DNA from: Lishizhenia tianjinensis | Lineage (GTDB): Bacteria > Bacteroidota > Bacteroidia > Flavobacteriales_D > Crocinitomicaceae | Length of the DNA stretch: 64,000 bases | Assembly: GCF_900116425.1 (NCBI RefSeq) | Contig: NZ_FPAS01000004.1 | Location: forward strand, 62,001-126,000 | Reading direction: 5' to 3' | Part shown: piece after piece, positions 33,328 through 42,705 of the stretch | Layout: every line of letters starts with the position of its first letter | How positions within the stretch are numbered: position 1 is the first letter of the stretch | Translations under genes and position numbers: made by a program | Notes under the pieces: model-generated | What the model saw: only the letters and a program-made list of their open reading frames with translations | Told to the model about the DNA's origin: nothing | Database searches by the model: none

Positions 33328-34877
33328 CAGTAATTGTGGTGTTTATTGCGCAAGGCTGTTTGTAATCCTACTTGTATAATTTTGGCATTGATTCCACTTT
33401 GTTCATCTATGCGGTAGCTTGCCTTTACAAAAGCTCTTAAATTGGTTTGTGCGTTAAACCTATAACCTAGCTCTCCACTCACGAAAAGGGTGTTGTATAA
33501 ATTTGTGGACTGCTCTTCACCTTTGGGTATAAAAACTTGATTTAAACTGTTGGAAAACCCTGCATTTTTATAATAAGTCGCAAAGGCACTTAGGTAGATA
33601 TTTCTGTAGAAATAATTCAACTCACCCAAAAATTCACGCGTACCGTTTCCTAAAGAGTAAGCTAAGGGTAGATTAAAGGACGTATAGGCCAACCTTCTGT
33701 TCTCAGCCTGATATAATTCATCACTGGTCTGGTTGTATTCCAACAACACATGCAATTGATGCTTTCCATAATTAAATTGTGCTCTGGCACCTAACTGCAT
33801 ACCGTGTTGCATGTTCTTTACATCATCTGTAACCCATTGTCCATACAAAACATACTTCTCCTTCCAGCGGTAACCTATGTTTAACCCAATTACATTCTTG
33901 ACCTTTGCATCTTCAAAACCATGAATCGCCGTATTCAAAGCTGGCACTGGCAGATAATACTCCAGGGGTACGCTTTTCGATTGTACAGAATCTTCTTTGA
34001 ACCAAATTCCGGATTCAAAAAAAGTGATGTTTAGATCAGGAATAGGCGTATAACTTAAACGGTGTACGCTTCTTGCTTTGCGTTCGAAAGGAGCCTCTAC
34101 GGTTGTGTAAAATTGTCTTCTCCATAAGTTCAATGCCTTGCCCACTTGGAAACTATATTTCCATTTTGATGCGAATTCTGTTTCTACCTTAAACTGAGTG
34201 GAAGCTGGCGCAAAATCAGAAAGCAATAAAGAACGCTTACCATAGCCCTCGAACTCTGGCGAACTACCTAATTGTAGTGTAAGATATTTACTTTGCCTCC
34301 AACGTACGTAGGACGAAGAATAGCCATAATCAAAGCCTCCATCACCAAAAGGTTTTGTACGCAAAGCATTTGGGATAACAGCGTGTTCGGTTATATAATT
34401 TCCATTGACCAATTTTTGCTCGCCACGTGCTGCATAAGCATCCGTTAAATAATTGGCAAACACACTCTGGTTTTCGAAATATGAAGTTGAAAATGATAGT
34501 TGATTCAGGATTTCTCCCTCTATGATTATCCCGCGAGTATTTTGATAAAGTCTACGCTCCGGAGCAATTCGATCTTGCCCCAATTGCACATCAACTATAG
34601 GGTCTAAAGTTAAATACAGTTGCTCGTTTTGAAACTCTAGTAAATGTTCATTATATATCTTACGTCCCCACCAAGATTCCCTTTGTTTCTGCTCCTCTTT
34701 CCAAAGTTCTGGTCCTCCTGAAAATTCATGGTAGGACGCCGGAAAACTCAAAGGTAAATTATCGGCCTTAAATATACTTTCTTGCTGATAGAAAGCATGC
34801 GTTGGTAGCAATAGTACCTTTTGCGCATGCAACAATACACTCGTTAAAATTAAGGCTATACTTAAAAGCTGTTTCAT
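33327..34877 (-). CDS. RemB-like outer-membrane protein, copy 1
   Basis: The 516-residue protein has a signal peptide (LLSIALILTSVLLHAQ). Key RemB-like parts are WWGRKIYNEHLLEF, LTLDPIVDVQLGQD, NTRGIIIEGEILNQLSFSTSYFENQ and GYGKRSLLLSDFAPASTQF, in the same order as I recall in RemB. Its length is shorter than RemB because the N-terminal TonB-C-like domain is absent. The 3' end overlaps the second copy by 1 bp and the 5' end overlaps cysQ by 4 bp. Confidence 0.65.
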   Translation of the reverse strand: MKQLLSIALILTSVLLHAQKVLLLPTHAFYQQESIFKADNLPLSFPASYHEFSGGPELWKEEQKQRESWWGRKIYNEHLLEFQNEQLYLTLDPIVDVQLGQDRIAPERRLYQNTRGIIIEGEILNQLSFSTSYFENQSVFANYLTDAYAARGEQKLVNGNYITEHAVIPNALRTKPFGDGGFDYGYSSSYVRWRQSKYLTLQLGSSPEFEGYGKRSLLLSDFAPASTQFKVETEFASKWKYSFQVGKALNLWRRQFYTTVEAPFERKARSVHRLSYTPIPDLNITFFESGIWFKEDSVQSKSVPLEYYLPVPALNTAIHGFEDAKVKNVIGLNIGYRWKEKYVLYGQWVTDDVKNMQHGMQLGARAQFNYGKHQLHVLLEYNQTSDELYQAENRRLAYTSFNLPLAYSLGNGTREFLGELNYFYRNIYLSAFATYYKNAGFSNSLNQVFIPKGEEQSTNLYNTLFVSGELGYRFNAQTNLRAFVKASYRIDEQSGINAKIIQVGLQTALRNKHHNY

Positions 34878-35674
34878 ATATCTAACACCTTCTTTTTGGC
34901 AATGAAATATGGGTTGGTAAGATTTGGACGGTTGTACAGCAAGGGCTCTAAGGTTTCTGCATGCAATACCTCACCTCCTATCGCTTCATAAATGGCTTGT
35001 CCCGCTGAAATATCCCACTCCATAGTAGGAGCAAAACGAGGATATAAATCTGCCTTACCTTGAACTAAATCAAAGAACTTCAGTGATGAACCTTTTTTAA
35101 TGAATGCTGCCTTTCCGTATTTGTCTTCGGCTTTGCGAATTACATTGAGCGTGTTTCCAGAATGATGCGTACGCGAGGTAGCCACCATCAATTGGTCATT
35201 CACTTCTTCAATCTGCAATAGCTCCACCCATTTATTACTTTGATAAATTTCGTCATAACTACAAGTAAACGCACCGAAGGCTTGTCCACCAAAAATAAGC
35301 TGTCTATTTACGGGTGAACCTATGGCTCCAAACACTGCCTTATGGTTGTGGATCAAAGAAATATTCACTGCAAACTCTCCGTTCTTTTTGATGAATTCTT
35401 TGGTGCCATCTAAAGGGTCAACACACCAAGACTCTACCCAATTTTTACGTTCTTCAAAGTCGGCTTTTTCACCCTCTTCTCCTGTTATAGGAATATTGGT
35501 TTTGGCCAAATGTTCTCTAATGATGAAGGAGGAAGCCAGATCTGCCTTGGTTACAGGACTCCCATCATCTTTGGCTATCGCCGTAAAATCTTCTTGATAG
35601 ATTTCCATAATCTTCTCACTGGCTTCTACGATTGCTTCCAATGCTGTAAAATGCTTTTCACCTAACTTCATCAT
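34874..35674 (-). CDS. cysQ: 3'(2'),5'-bisphosphate nucleotidase CysQ
   Basis: The 266-residue protein is of the inositol monophosphatase superfamily. The metal-binding motifs ITGEEGEKADFEERKN, VDPLDGTKEFIKKNGEF and WDISAGQAIYEAIGG are complete. CysQ recycles 3'-phosphoadenosine 5'-phosphate to AMP. A second ATG one codon after the first is also possible as start. It follows deoC directly (0 bp). Confidence 0.95.
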   Translation of the reverse strand: MMKLGEKHFTALEAIVEASEKIMEIYQEDFTAIAKDDGSPVTKADLASSFIIREHLAKTNIPITGEEGEKADFEERKNWVESWCVDPLDGTKEFIKKNGEFAVNISLIHNHKAVFGAIGSPVNRQLIFGGQAFGAFTCSYDEIYQSNKWVELLQIEEVNDQLMVATSRTHHSGNTLNVIRKAEDKYGKAAFIKKGSSLKFFDLVQGKADLYPRFAPTMEWDISAGQAIYEAIGGEVLHAETLEPLLYNRPNLTNPYFIAKKKVLDI

Positions 35675-36415
35675 CTATTGTTCTATGTATTTGAGTAAGT
35701 CATTCAACAATGAACTTGCCCCTATTCTAAATAAAGAAGGATGCATATATGTTTCACCACACACTTCCTTAACTATGTTTCTAATTTCCCAGGCTTGATC
35801 TAAGGTGCGAACACCACCACTCACCTTTATACCTACTTTTTGACCTGTACTTTCAAAATGCTCATGAACAACCCCTGCAATTTGTGCAACGGCCTCGGGT
35901 GTAGCGCCACCATTTTTACCCGTGGAAGTTTTGATAAAATCAGCGCCTCCACGTATAGCAATTTCCGTAGCTTGTTGGATTTCTTTTTTAGAAAGAACTG
36001 CAGTTTCCAAAATAACTTTCAATTTCTTCAAGGGAAGCTGTGCACGTATAGCCACCAATTCATCGAAAAGCATATCCAACTTTCCTGCTTTAAATAAGCC
36101 CATATTCAAGACGATATCCACTTCATCAATTTCCAATTGATTGAGCGCAGAGGCATCATTAATCTTGGTACTTAATAAAAGTTGACTATCCGGAAAACCA
36201 CAGCCCACTACAACACGTTGCAAACGATAAGCTTTGAGCAATTTATTGACCACATCAATTTGAGTGGGGTAAACACAAACTCCTGCAATTTCATACCCCC
36301 TACTGAGGAGGGGCAAAAGCGGAGTTATAAATTTTGTAATAGACTTTTTGTTATCTGTAAGAGATAAGGAAGTATAATCTAGATACGATAATATTTCTTG
36401 TGCCTTTTGAACCAT
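35675..36415 (-). CDS. deoC: Deoxyribose-phosphate aldolase
   Basis: The 246-residue class I aldolase has the Schiff-base Lys in ADFIKTSTGKNGGATPE and the second active-site Lys in KVGIKVSGGVRTLDQA. It splits deoxyribose 5-phosphate into acetaldehyde and glyceraldehyde 3-phosphate. Length is within the family range. It is first in a unit with cysQ and the RemB-like genes. Confidence 0.96.
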   Translation of the reverse strand: MVQKAQEILSYLDYTSLSLTDNKKSITKFITPLLPLLSRGYEIAGVCVYPTQIDVVNKLLKAYRLQRVVVGCGFPDSQLLLSTKINDASALNQLEIDEVDIVLNMGLFKAGKLDMLFDELVAIRAQLPLKKLKVILETAVLSKKEIQQATEIAIRGGADFIKTSTGKNGGATPEAVAQIAGVVHEHFESTGQKVGIKVSGGVRTLDQAWEIRNIVKEVCGETYMHPSLFRIGASSLLNDLLKYIEQ

Positions 36416-36427
36416 TACAAATAAAAA

Positions 36428-36455
36428 AAGTCCAACGCTAAAAGCATTGGACTTT
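36428..36455 (-). terminator. Terminator of the TonB-like gene
   Basis: AAGTCCAACGCT and AGCATTGGACTT form a 12-bp stem with one mismatch and a 3-nt loop, followed by a T run on the minus strand, 23 bp after the stop codon at 36478. Confidence 0.85.
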
Positions 36456-36477
36456 AAATATAGTAAATGAATTTCTA

Positions 36478-37155
36478 TTAATTCAATGTGAAGTTAATTG
36501 GAATACGACACACAGATCTTACGGGTTCTCCGTTTTTCTCACCTGGTGACCATTTCGGCATAGAACGCACTACACGTTTTGCTTCTCTATCCAATTCTTT
36601 CGAAACACTTTTAATGATTTCGATTCCTGAGATAGACCCATCACGTTCAACAACGAATTTCACATACACCTTACCTTGGTCACCCATTTGACGAGAAATC
36701 TCTGGGTACTTTGTATTATCGATAAGGAACTGCTTCATTGCTGCTGCACCACCTGGGAATCCTGCTTCCACATCCGGGAAGTCAACAATAGGAGGTTGTG
36801 GCGGCTCCGGCTCCTCTTCTTGAACCAACTTCACTGGTGCTGGATCAATTGGGGGAGGTGGATCTTTATCCTCATTCTCCTTCACTTCCAATTCCTCATC
36901 TAACACAGGCTCTTGTGCTGGTGGGGGTGGAGGTGTATCCTCTGGTGGGGGTGGCGGCTCCTCTTCTTGTTTGGTCTCTGTTTCCATTGGTAAATCCAAA
37001 TCTTGTTTCTTGTTCTGTCTTGCAGATTTGTCCTCTACAGGAGTTCTGTAAGAAAAAGAAGCAAGGATTAGAGAACCTATAATCAAAAAGCCCAACATAC
37101 TAAGTGGTAAGCGCACGCGCTCTCCGTCTACTTCGGGATTTTTCTTAACTTCCAT
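36478..37155 (-). CDS. TonB family protein (energy transducer)
   Basis: The 225-residue protein has one N-terminal membrane helix (LSMLGFLIIGSLILASFSY), a Pro/Glu-rich periplasmic linker (PPPPEDTPPPPPAQEP) and a C-terminal TonB domain with AMKQFLIDNTKYPEISRQMGDQGKVYVKF and RVVRSMPKWSPGEKNGEPV. It would link the ExbBD motor to outer-membrane receptors. ExbB/ExbD genes are not adjacent. Confidence 0.9.
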   Translation of the reverse strand: MEVKKNPEVDGERVRLPLSMLGFLIIGSLILASFSYRTPVEDKSARQNKKQDLDLPMETETKQEEEPPPPPEDTPPPPPAQEPVLDEELEVKENEDKDPPPPIDPAPVKLVQEEEPEPPQPPIVDFPDVEAGFPGGAAAMKQFLIDNTKYPEISRQMGDQGKVYVKFVVERDGSISGIEIIKSVSKELDREAKRVVRSMPKWSPGEKNGEPVRSVCRIPINFTLN

Positions 37156-37213
37156 AATTCTTCAATATTGTTGCTAATATACAAAGATCTACTAGCAAAA
37201 TTAAACCTTACAA

Positions 37214-37588
37214 TCAATAATAGTTGCGGTACAAGAAGTAAAAACCACATGTACCCACACAAACACCAACGGCATTTGCTATTATATCATAAATATCAAA
37301 TACTCTGCCAGAAATAAAGGCCCCTTGTAGAAATTCTATAGCTACTCCTAGAGCAATCGCTAAGCTTATTACAAGTATAAAAGCTTTATCCCTTAAAAAG
37401 CGGTTCACCCTTTGACGTTTAAACCCTGTTAGCCATAAATGAACCAACAGTGCATATATCCCCGTGTGAACGACTTTATCAAATTCAAAAACGAACCAAT
37501 CTGTTCGTTGTAATTCGTTACCTGGTGTTAAGCTCAACCCCACAACGGTGATGAGCCACAACAACCCTGGCAGAATAAATCTAAACAT
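37214..37588 (-). CDS. VanZ family membrane protein
   Basis: The 124-residue protein has about four helices, with the VanZ pattern TDWFVFEFDKVVHTGIYALLVHLW and AIALGVAIEFLQGAFISGRVFDIYDIIANAVGV. VanZ proteins are known from teicoplanin resistance, but most members are of unknown role. It overlaps gcvH by 1 bp, a pairing often seen in Bacteroidota. Confidence 0.9.
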   Translation of the reverse strand: MFRFILPGLLWLITVVGLSLTPGNELQRTDWFVFEFDKVVHTGIYALLVHLWLTGFKRQRVNRFLRDKAFILVISLAIALGVAIEFLQGAFISGRVFDIYDIIANAVGVCVGTCGFYFLYRNYY

Positions 37589-37965
37589 TATCCAACTAAT
37601 GCCTTGTAAGCATCGGCGTCTAATAAAGCATCCAATTGCGCAGTATCAGCAACTTTCACTTTAATCATCCAACCTGCTCCGTAAGGATCAGAGTTAACGC
37701 TTTCTGGCTCACTTTCTAACTCTTCGTTGAATTCAACGATTTCTCCAGCAATCGGCATAAACAAATCAGAAACTGTTTTTACAGCCTCAACTGATCCAAA
37801 TACCTCTTCAGCATCTAAAGTTTCACCTTCAGTTTCAACCTCAACGTAAACGATGTCACCTAACTCTCCTTGAGCAAAATCTGTAATACCGATCGTAGCG
37901 ATATCTCCTTCAACTTTCACCCATTCGTGATCTTTAGTATACTTTAATTCTTGTGGAATATTCAT
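37588..37965 (-). CDS. gcvH: Glycine cleavage system H protein
   Basis: The 125-residue lipoyl-carrier protein has the lipoylation site Lys63 in [16 protein letters not shown]. It shuttles the aminomethyl group between the P, T and L proteins. The other gcv genes are not in the window. A -7-like TATTTTTG lies upstream on the minus strand. Confidence 0.97.
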   Translation of the reverse strand: MNIPQELKYTKDHEWVKVEGDIATIGITDFAQGELGDIVYVEVETEGETLDAEEVFGSVEAVKTVSDLFMPIAGEIVEFNEELESEPESVNSDPYGAGWMIKVKVADTAQLDALLDADAYKALVG

Positions 37966-38209
37966 GCTTTAAATTTTAGTACTTGCAAAAATATAATTTT
38001 GAACGTTGATTTAATAACATGCCGTCACTTTTTTACAATTTCTTCATATTAGAAGTTGAAAATAATGCCCCGCGCTTTTACACTTTAATCTCCTCAGCCT
38101 CTTTCTTCTGAAAATAAAGGAGAAGTTCAGGGAACTTTCCCAAGAATTTTAACAAGCTTTTCTTGACTACTTCCGCCCGTTTTTGGTAGTCTCCAATTCT
38201 TTATTTACA

Positions 38210-38217
38210 TATATTTG
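38210..38217 (+). promoter_or_regulatory. Possible -7 element of prfB, near-leaderless start
   Basis: TATATTTG fits TAnnTTTG and ends 5 bp before the prfB ATG, so a transcript from it would start at or near the ATG. The nearest upstream TTG is 24 nt away, longer than the 18 nt seen in the other promoters of this window. Confidence 0.45.
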
Positions 38218-38222
38218 TTTTT

Positions 38223-39302
38223 ATGGTAAACAGTGACCAATTCAAAGAAATAGAAGGACGAATTACAGCACTCTATACTTATTTAGAAATAGAGAATAAG
38301 CTGTTAGAAATACAAGAGGGTGATCTTAAATCTCAAGACCCTACTTTTTGGGATGATCCTAAAAAAGCAGAAGTGGTTTTGAAGAAACTAAGACAGAAAA
38401 AATACTGGGTAGAATCTTACAATGCCTTGAAAGAAGGGTTGGATGATTTGGAAGTATTAATAGAGTTTCATAAAGACGGAGCGGGTTCTGAAGAGGAAAT
38501 TGATGAATTATACAGCAAAATACTTAAGGACCTTGAAGCATTAGAATTAAAAAACATGCTTTCTGGCGAAGAAGATAGTTTGAATGCTGTACTACAAATC
38601 ACAGCGGGAGCCGGTGGAACGGAAAGTTGTGATTGGGCCTCTATGTTGATGCGTATGTACACCATGTGGGGTGAAAAACATGGCTATAAATTAAAGGAGC
38701 TCAATTATCAAGATGGAGATGTAGCGGGGATTAAAACCGTGACCATAGAATTTGATGGTGATTTTGCCTTTGGTTATTTAAAAGGAGAAAATGGTGTTCA
38801 CCGTTTGGTGCGTATCTCCCCTTTTGATTCCAACGCCAAGCGTCATACCTCTTTTGCCTCTGTATATGTATACCCTTTAGTAGATGATACCATAGAGATC
38901 AATATCAACCCTGCCGATATAAGTTTTGAAACCTTTAGATCTGGAGGTAAGGGTGGACAGAACGTAAACAAGGTTGAAACAGCCGTGCGTTTGCGTCACG
39001 AACCTTCTGGAATTGTAATTGAAAACTCGGAATCGAGATCTCAGTTAGGAAATAAGGAAAAGGCAATGCAATTGTTAAAGTCGCAATTATACGAACTTGA
39101 GCTACGCAAGCGCATGGAGAAACGAAATGAGATAGAGGCCGAAAAAATGAAGATAGAATGGGGATCACAAATCCGAAACTATGTGATGCATCCTTATAAA
39201 TTGGTGAAAGACGTTAGAACAGGACATGAAACCGGGAATGTGGATGCCGTTATGGATGGAGACTTGGATGAGTTCTTGAAGGCTTACTTGATGAAATTCT
39301 AA
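38223..39302 (+). CDS. prfB: Peptide chain release factor 2, without programmed frameshift
   Basis: The 359-residue protein has the GGQ catalytic motif at 244-246 ([21 protein letters not shown]) and the UGA-reading tripeptide SPF at 199-201 ([12 protein letters not shown]). In many bacteria an in-frame UGA near codon 26 controls expression by +1 frameshifting; here the equivalent region ([11 protein letters not shown]) is continuous with no stop. RF2 is therefore not autoregulated this way. Confidence 0.97.
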   Translation: MVNSDQFKEIEGRITALYTYLEIENKLLEIQEGDLKSQDPTFWDDPKKAEVVLKKLRQKKYWVESYNALKEGLDDLEVLIEFHKDGAGSEEEIDELYSKILKDLEALELKNMLSGEEDSLNAVLQITAGAGGTESCDWASMLMRMYTMWGEKHGYKLKELNYQDGDVAGIKTVTIEFDGDFAFGYLKGENGVHRLVRISPFDSNAKRHTSFASVYVYPLVDDTIEININPADISFETFRSGGKGGQNVNKVETAVRLRHEPSGIVIENSESRSQLGNKEKAMQLLKSQLYELELRKRMEKRNEIEAEKMKIEWGSQIRNYVMHPYKLVKDVRTGHETGNVDAVMDGDLDEFLKAYLMKF

Positions 39303-39436
39303 AGGAAAACGCTTTGCTTTGCCTATCAAACGTGGGGATAGCGAATTACACGAAACAAATAGTTTATTAAAAAACACGAATAATAATTAACAACTACTTC
39401 GCAGAGAAATAATAAGACTTGACACAAAATATGTCT

Positions 39437-39444
39437 TAGCTTTG
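39437..39444 (+). promoter_or_regulatory. Possible -7 element (TAGCTTTG)
   Basis: TAGCTTTG fits TAnnTTTG, and TTG lies 15 nt upstream (39419-39421), a shorter spacer than usual. The gene start is 25 bp downstream. Confidence 0.4.
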
Positions 39445-39468
39445 AAGTGAAATTTAACACTTAATGTT

Positions 39469-40455
39469 ATGTCAGAAACAACAGAAAACAACCCGATCCC
39501 AAACCAAGGGAACGAAAATAAACCGAAGGGAGCTATTTGGATAATAGTTGCTATCGCTGCTTTAATTGGAATTGCTGTAATGGGAGTTATGTACTCAGGT
39601 CAAAAATCAGCAAAAGAAGAATGTCAAGTTGCCAATGCGCAATTGGAACAAGAAATGAAAGCAATGAATGACGCCCTATCTGGGTACATAGATATTACAA
39701 CATCTGATTTGAAACAAGATTTCCAAACGATGTTGGATACTTATGATGAAATGGTAGAATTTGATGCCTCTTTGAAAGACAGTATTGATATTCAAAAAGC
39801 GAGAATTGAATCTTTAATGGAAGATTTAAAAACCAACAAAAGAAGATCGTACAGAGAGATTAACAAATTGAAGACAGAGAACCAGACTTTGCGTAAAATT
39901 ATGAAAGGTTACTTGGTGCAAATCGATTCGTTAAACACGCTTACAGGAACACTTTCTAACCGTTTGGTTGAAACAGAATCTAGACTTTCTACAACAGAAC
40001 AGGAAAGAGATTTATACGCTCAAACTGCTGCTCAAAATGAGCAATTGGTTAAAGAAGGATCTAAATTGTCTGCTTACAACTTCAAAACGTACGCTTACAG
40101 ATATACAATCAACGGTTCTCCGGATGAAACAAACAGAGCCAAAAGAGCAGATGGAGTAAAATCTGAATTCACTTTGGGAGAAAACAAAATTGCCATGGCT
40201 GGAAACAAAATGGTTTACATGCAGGTAATTGACCCGAATGGAAAAGTAATTTACGCAAAAGCAAACAATACTTTTGATGCAAACGGTACAACATTGATCT
40301 ACACAGATAAGCGTGAGATTAATTACCAGCAGAAAGAAATTGACATGGCTGTAGTTCACAACTTACAAGGAAGAGAACTTGAAAAAGGTAATTACACGGT
40401 GAAAATCTTTGCCGATGGAGCTGTAATCGGAACCGATAGCTTCACTTTAAAATAA
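39469..40455 (+). CDS. Single-pass membrane protein with long coiled coil, unknown function
   Basis: The 328-residue protein has one helix near the N-terminus (IWIIVAIAALIGIAVMGVMY), a coiled coil of about 150 residues (KARIESLMEDLKTNKRRSYREINKLK) and a beta-rich C-terminal domain with FTLGENKIAMAGNKMVYMQVIDPNGKVI. The C-terminal domain probably lies in the periplasm. I do not recognise a family with certainty; similar single-copy proteins occur in Bacteroidota. It is a single-gene unit between prfB and a terminator. Confidence 0.65.
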   Translation: MSETTENNPIPNQGNENKPKGAIWIIVAIAALIGIAVMGVMYSGQKSAKEECQVANAQLEQEMKAMNDALSGYIDITTSDLKQDFQTMLDTYDEMVEFDASLKDSIDIQKARIESLMEDLKTNKRRSYREINKLKTENQTLRKIMKGYLVQIDSLNTLTGTLSNRLVETESRLSTTEQERDLYAQTAAQNEQLVKEGSKLSAYNFKTYAYRYTINGSPDETNRAKRADGVKSEFTLGENKIAMAGNKMVYMQVIDPNGKVIYAKANNTFDANGTTLIYTDKREINYQQKEIDMAVVHNLQGRELEKGNYTVKIFADGAVIGTDSFTLK

Positions 40456-40507
40456 ACAATACTGCCTACCTTTAAAAATGTAGTTATTGTTGACTAAAAC
40501 TTATGAG

Positions 40508-40529
40508 CGGTCTGCCTTCGGGCGGACCG
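40508..40529 (+). terminator. Terminator after the coiled-coil membrane protein gene
   Basis: CGGTCTGCC-TTCG-GGCGGACCG has a 9-bp stem with one G-U and a UUCG tetraloop, followed by TTTATTTTA. It lies between convergent genes and may serve both. Confidence 0.75.
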
Positions 40530-40535
40530 TTTATT

Positions 40536-41108
40536 TTATAGACTATTCCTATCCAAAACCTTCACTTCTCCAGGTGTCAAACCTTCTAAAGTTACGCCCC
40601 CTATTCTCCAACGCACTAAACGCACAGTAGGGAAACCAACGGCAGCTGTCATCTTTCTAACCTGACGGTATTTCCCCTCGCTGATAGTTAATTTTAACCA
40701 CGTCATTGGTCCGTGTTTAGGATCTCTCTCCTTTCTAGGATTTTTTGGAATACGTGTAAGTTCTTGATGAACCTCAACTTTTGCAGGTTGTGTAAGATAG
40801 CTTTCTCCCTCTACAGAAATTTCAACTCCCGTTCTCAATGTATGCAAGGCAGCATCATCTATGCTTCCATCCACTTGTACCCAATACTCCTTTTCGTACT
40901 TACTACTTCTAACATCTTCACTGAGTTGGCCATCGGTGGTGAGGAATAACAGCCCTTCAGTTTCTGCATCCAAACGACCTATAGCCATGGTTCCTTCTGG
41001 AAAATCATAGTAATCGCCTAAAAGCTTTTTCTTTCTTTTACCGTTTTGAACAAATTGAGATAAACAGCGCACGGGTTTGTGCATGATAAAGTCTTGGTGA
41101 TCTACCAT
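40536..41108 (-). CDS. RsuA/RluE-type pseudouridine synthase
   Basis: The 190-residue protein has the catalytic Asp in IGRLDAETEGLLFLTTDG and the later motif EGKYRQVRKMTAAVGFPTVRLVRWRIG, typical of the RsuA/RluB/E/F group. It lacks the N-terminal S4 domain, which is characteristic of RluE (E. coli site 2457 of 23S rRNA). Its stop end is unlinked; the start overlaps the NAD(P)-binding gene by 7 bp. Confidence 0.93.
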   Translation of the reverse strand: MVDHQDFIMHKPVRCLSQFVQNGKRKKKLLGDYYDFPEGTMAIGRLDAETEGLLFLTTDGQLSEDVRSSKYEKEYWVQVDGSIDDAALHTLRTGVEISVEGESYLTQPAKVEVHQELTRIPKNPRKERDPKHGPMTWLKLTISEGKYRQVRKMTAAVGFPTVRLVRWRIGGVTLEGLTPGEVKVLDRNSL

Positions 41109-41767
41109 GCGGCTATGCGCTTAATTTCATCAGATGGAATTCTGCCCGATGTATGATCAGTTTGCAGACTCAACTTTAACATGGCCAAAGCTATATCCGT
41201 TGACTTAATCGCCCTGTATTTCTTCAAGCCTCCTACCATTAAACAATGAAAAATAGGCATGACAATCTGCGCTATTTTTTCACCCGCTCTCTTTTCATCT
41301 CTTCCACCTAAAATGAGTGAAGGTTGCATGATGTAGGTATGCTCAACACTTTGTGCCAATACATCCCTTTCCATCTCTCCTTTAATTTGATTATAAGCAA
41401 TAGAACTTTTCGGGTTAGCACCTAAGGCAGAAATCACAATAAAATGACCTATTCCGTTTCGTTTACAGGCTTCAGCTAATTTTACGGGCACACCATAATC
41501 TATGGCTTTATATTTTGCTTGATCGGGTGTTTTGGCTTTAGTGGTACCTATACAACAAAATACCACATCCGCTTTTAGTTCCGTTAACCAAGACGTTTCT
41601 GTTACTATATCTAGGCTAACTTCCTTTAATTTTGAACTCTTTTTGCCCGTAGTACTTCTACCGTAAGTTACAACCTCATCAAAATCCGGGTGCATTAAAA
41701 GTGCATCCAGCAAAAAGCCACCAGTTAAACCAGTGGCTCCAATTAATATTGCTTTTTTCTTTTGCAT
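41102..41767 (-). CDS. NAD(P)-binding Rossmann-fold protein, HTATIP2/TIP30-like
   Basis: The 221-residue protein starts with a Rossmann motif AILIGATGLTGGFLLDALL and has FCCIGTTKAK, FIVISALGANPKSSIAYNQIKGEMER and TYIMQPSLILGGRDEKRAGEKI. These match the atypical short-chain dehydrogenase group of the HTATIP2 type. The active-site Tyr-xxx-Lys is present (YNQIK). Substrate is unknown. It is co-transcribed with the pseudouridine synthase gene. Confidence 0.88.
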   Translation of the reverse strand: MQKKKAILIGATGLTGGFLLDALLMHPDFDEVVTYGRSTTGKKSSKLKEVSLDIVTETSWLTELKADVVFCCIGTTKAKTPDQAKYKAIDYGVPVKLAEACKRNGIGHFIVISALGANPKSSIAYNQIKGEMERDVLAQSVEHTYIMQPSLILGGRDEKRAGEKIAQIVMPIFHCLMVGGLKKYRAIKSTDIALAMLKLSLQTDHTSGRIPSDEIKRIAAW

Positions 41768-41797
41768 CCCTTAAAAGTAAGCAAAAGTGCGTTCTTT

Positions 41798-42655
41798 TTA
41801 ATTCTTCTTTTTGGTGAAATAAACGATAGGTCTAAATCCTACAGTTGTGCTTGCGCCCTCATAGCTTGTATAACTTTGATTGCGTACATCGTAACCATAA
41901 TCTTTCCAGCTACCTCCACATACAGTATCATCTGCGGTAACTTCAGCAACGTTACCATTTAAACAATAGATTCCATAAGAACTCGGGTAGTAAGATTTAG
42001 CCAAGGCCATTAAATCTGCGCCGTCTAAAAAGTGATTTCCTTTTTTAATGGGAACAACAACAGCATTTCCGTTTTCATCTCTACTTATACTCTCTGGACC
42101 AATTGCTGCAAAATTACATAAATAGGCGCCCTGTGCATTTCTCAAATAGGCTCCTTGCCAAGCGTAAACAGCATCTGTGTTTCCTCCATTCGCCGCTCTC
42201 AACCATTGTTGTCGCGTAGGTAATTGAACCGTATAGGTATATTCCTCACTGCCAACATTCAATTGGTCTTGCAGGTAATTACAATAGCCTTCCATTCCTT
42301 CTTTTGAAATCGTCAATACAGGATATCTTTTAAACCCAGGATGATTTCCATACAACTTCATCATGTCTTTGGATAAATCGTTGGTTTTTATCCATAAGGA
42401 AGAATCTCTTTGCGCTATCGCTAACTCTTTTGTGTTCCCGGTTGACTTTAAATGATTCAAGTAAGCATTGTATTCCTCATTGGTTACCTCTGTTTTACTG
42501 ATCCCAAATCCACTCAAAACCTTATCTGCTTTCAATTCTGGAACAAATGAATAGCTTTCCTCTAATTTCTTGGGTAAAGGTGAGTTCTTTTTAAACAAAG
42601 AAAAGGAGCTTAATACTAAGGTAGCCGCGATGGCAGGAATGATTATTTTTTTCAT
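41798..42655 (-). CDS. Formylglycine-generating-enzyme/SUMF1-domain protein
   Basis: The 285-residue protein has an N-terminal export signal (IIIPAIAATLVLSSFS) and the FGE-sulfatase domain: KTEVTNEEYNAYL, YCNYLQDQLN, LPTRQQWLRAANGG, YGIYCLNGNVAEVTADD and CGGSWKDYGYDVRN, ending VGFRPIVYF. The catalytic Cys pair of true FGE is not evident, so it is likely a non-enzymatic relative of the domain in gliding proteins GldJ/GldK. No gliding gene lies beside it. Confidence 0.88.
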   Translation of the reverse strand: MKKIIIPAIAATLVLSSFSLFKKNSPLPKKLEESYSFVPELKADKVLSGFGISKTEVTNEEYNAYLNHLKSTGNTKELAIAQRDSSLWIKTNDLSKDMMKLYGNHPGFKRYPVLTISKEGMEGYCNYLQDQLNVGSEEYTYTVQLPTRQQWLRAANGGNTDAVYAWQGAYLRNAQGAYLCNFAAIGPESISRDENGNAVVVPIKKGNHFLDGADLMALAKSYYPSSYGIYCLNGNVAEVTADDTVCGGSWKDYGYDVRNQSYTSYEGASTTVGFRPIVYFTKKKN

Positions 42656-42705
42656 AAGAAGTGGTTTTTTAGGATATAAGTGCGGAGATAGGAAAAGGTT
42701 ACATT

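Noticed and set aside
37966-38222. Glycine riboswitch before gcvH
   Set aside because: No tandem aptamer consensus is seen in the gap.
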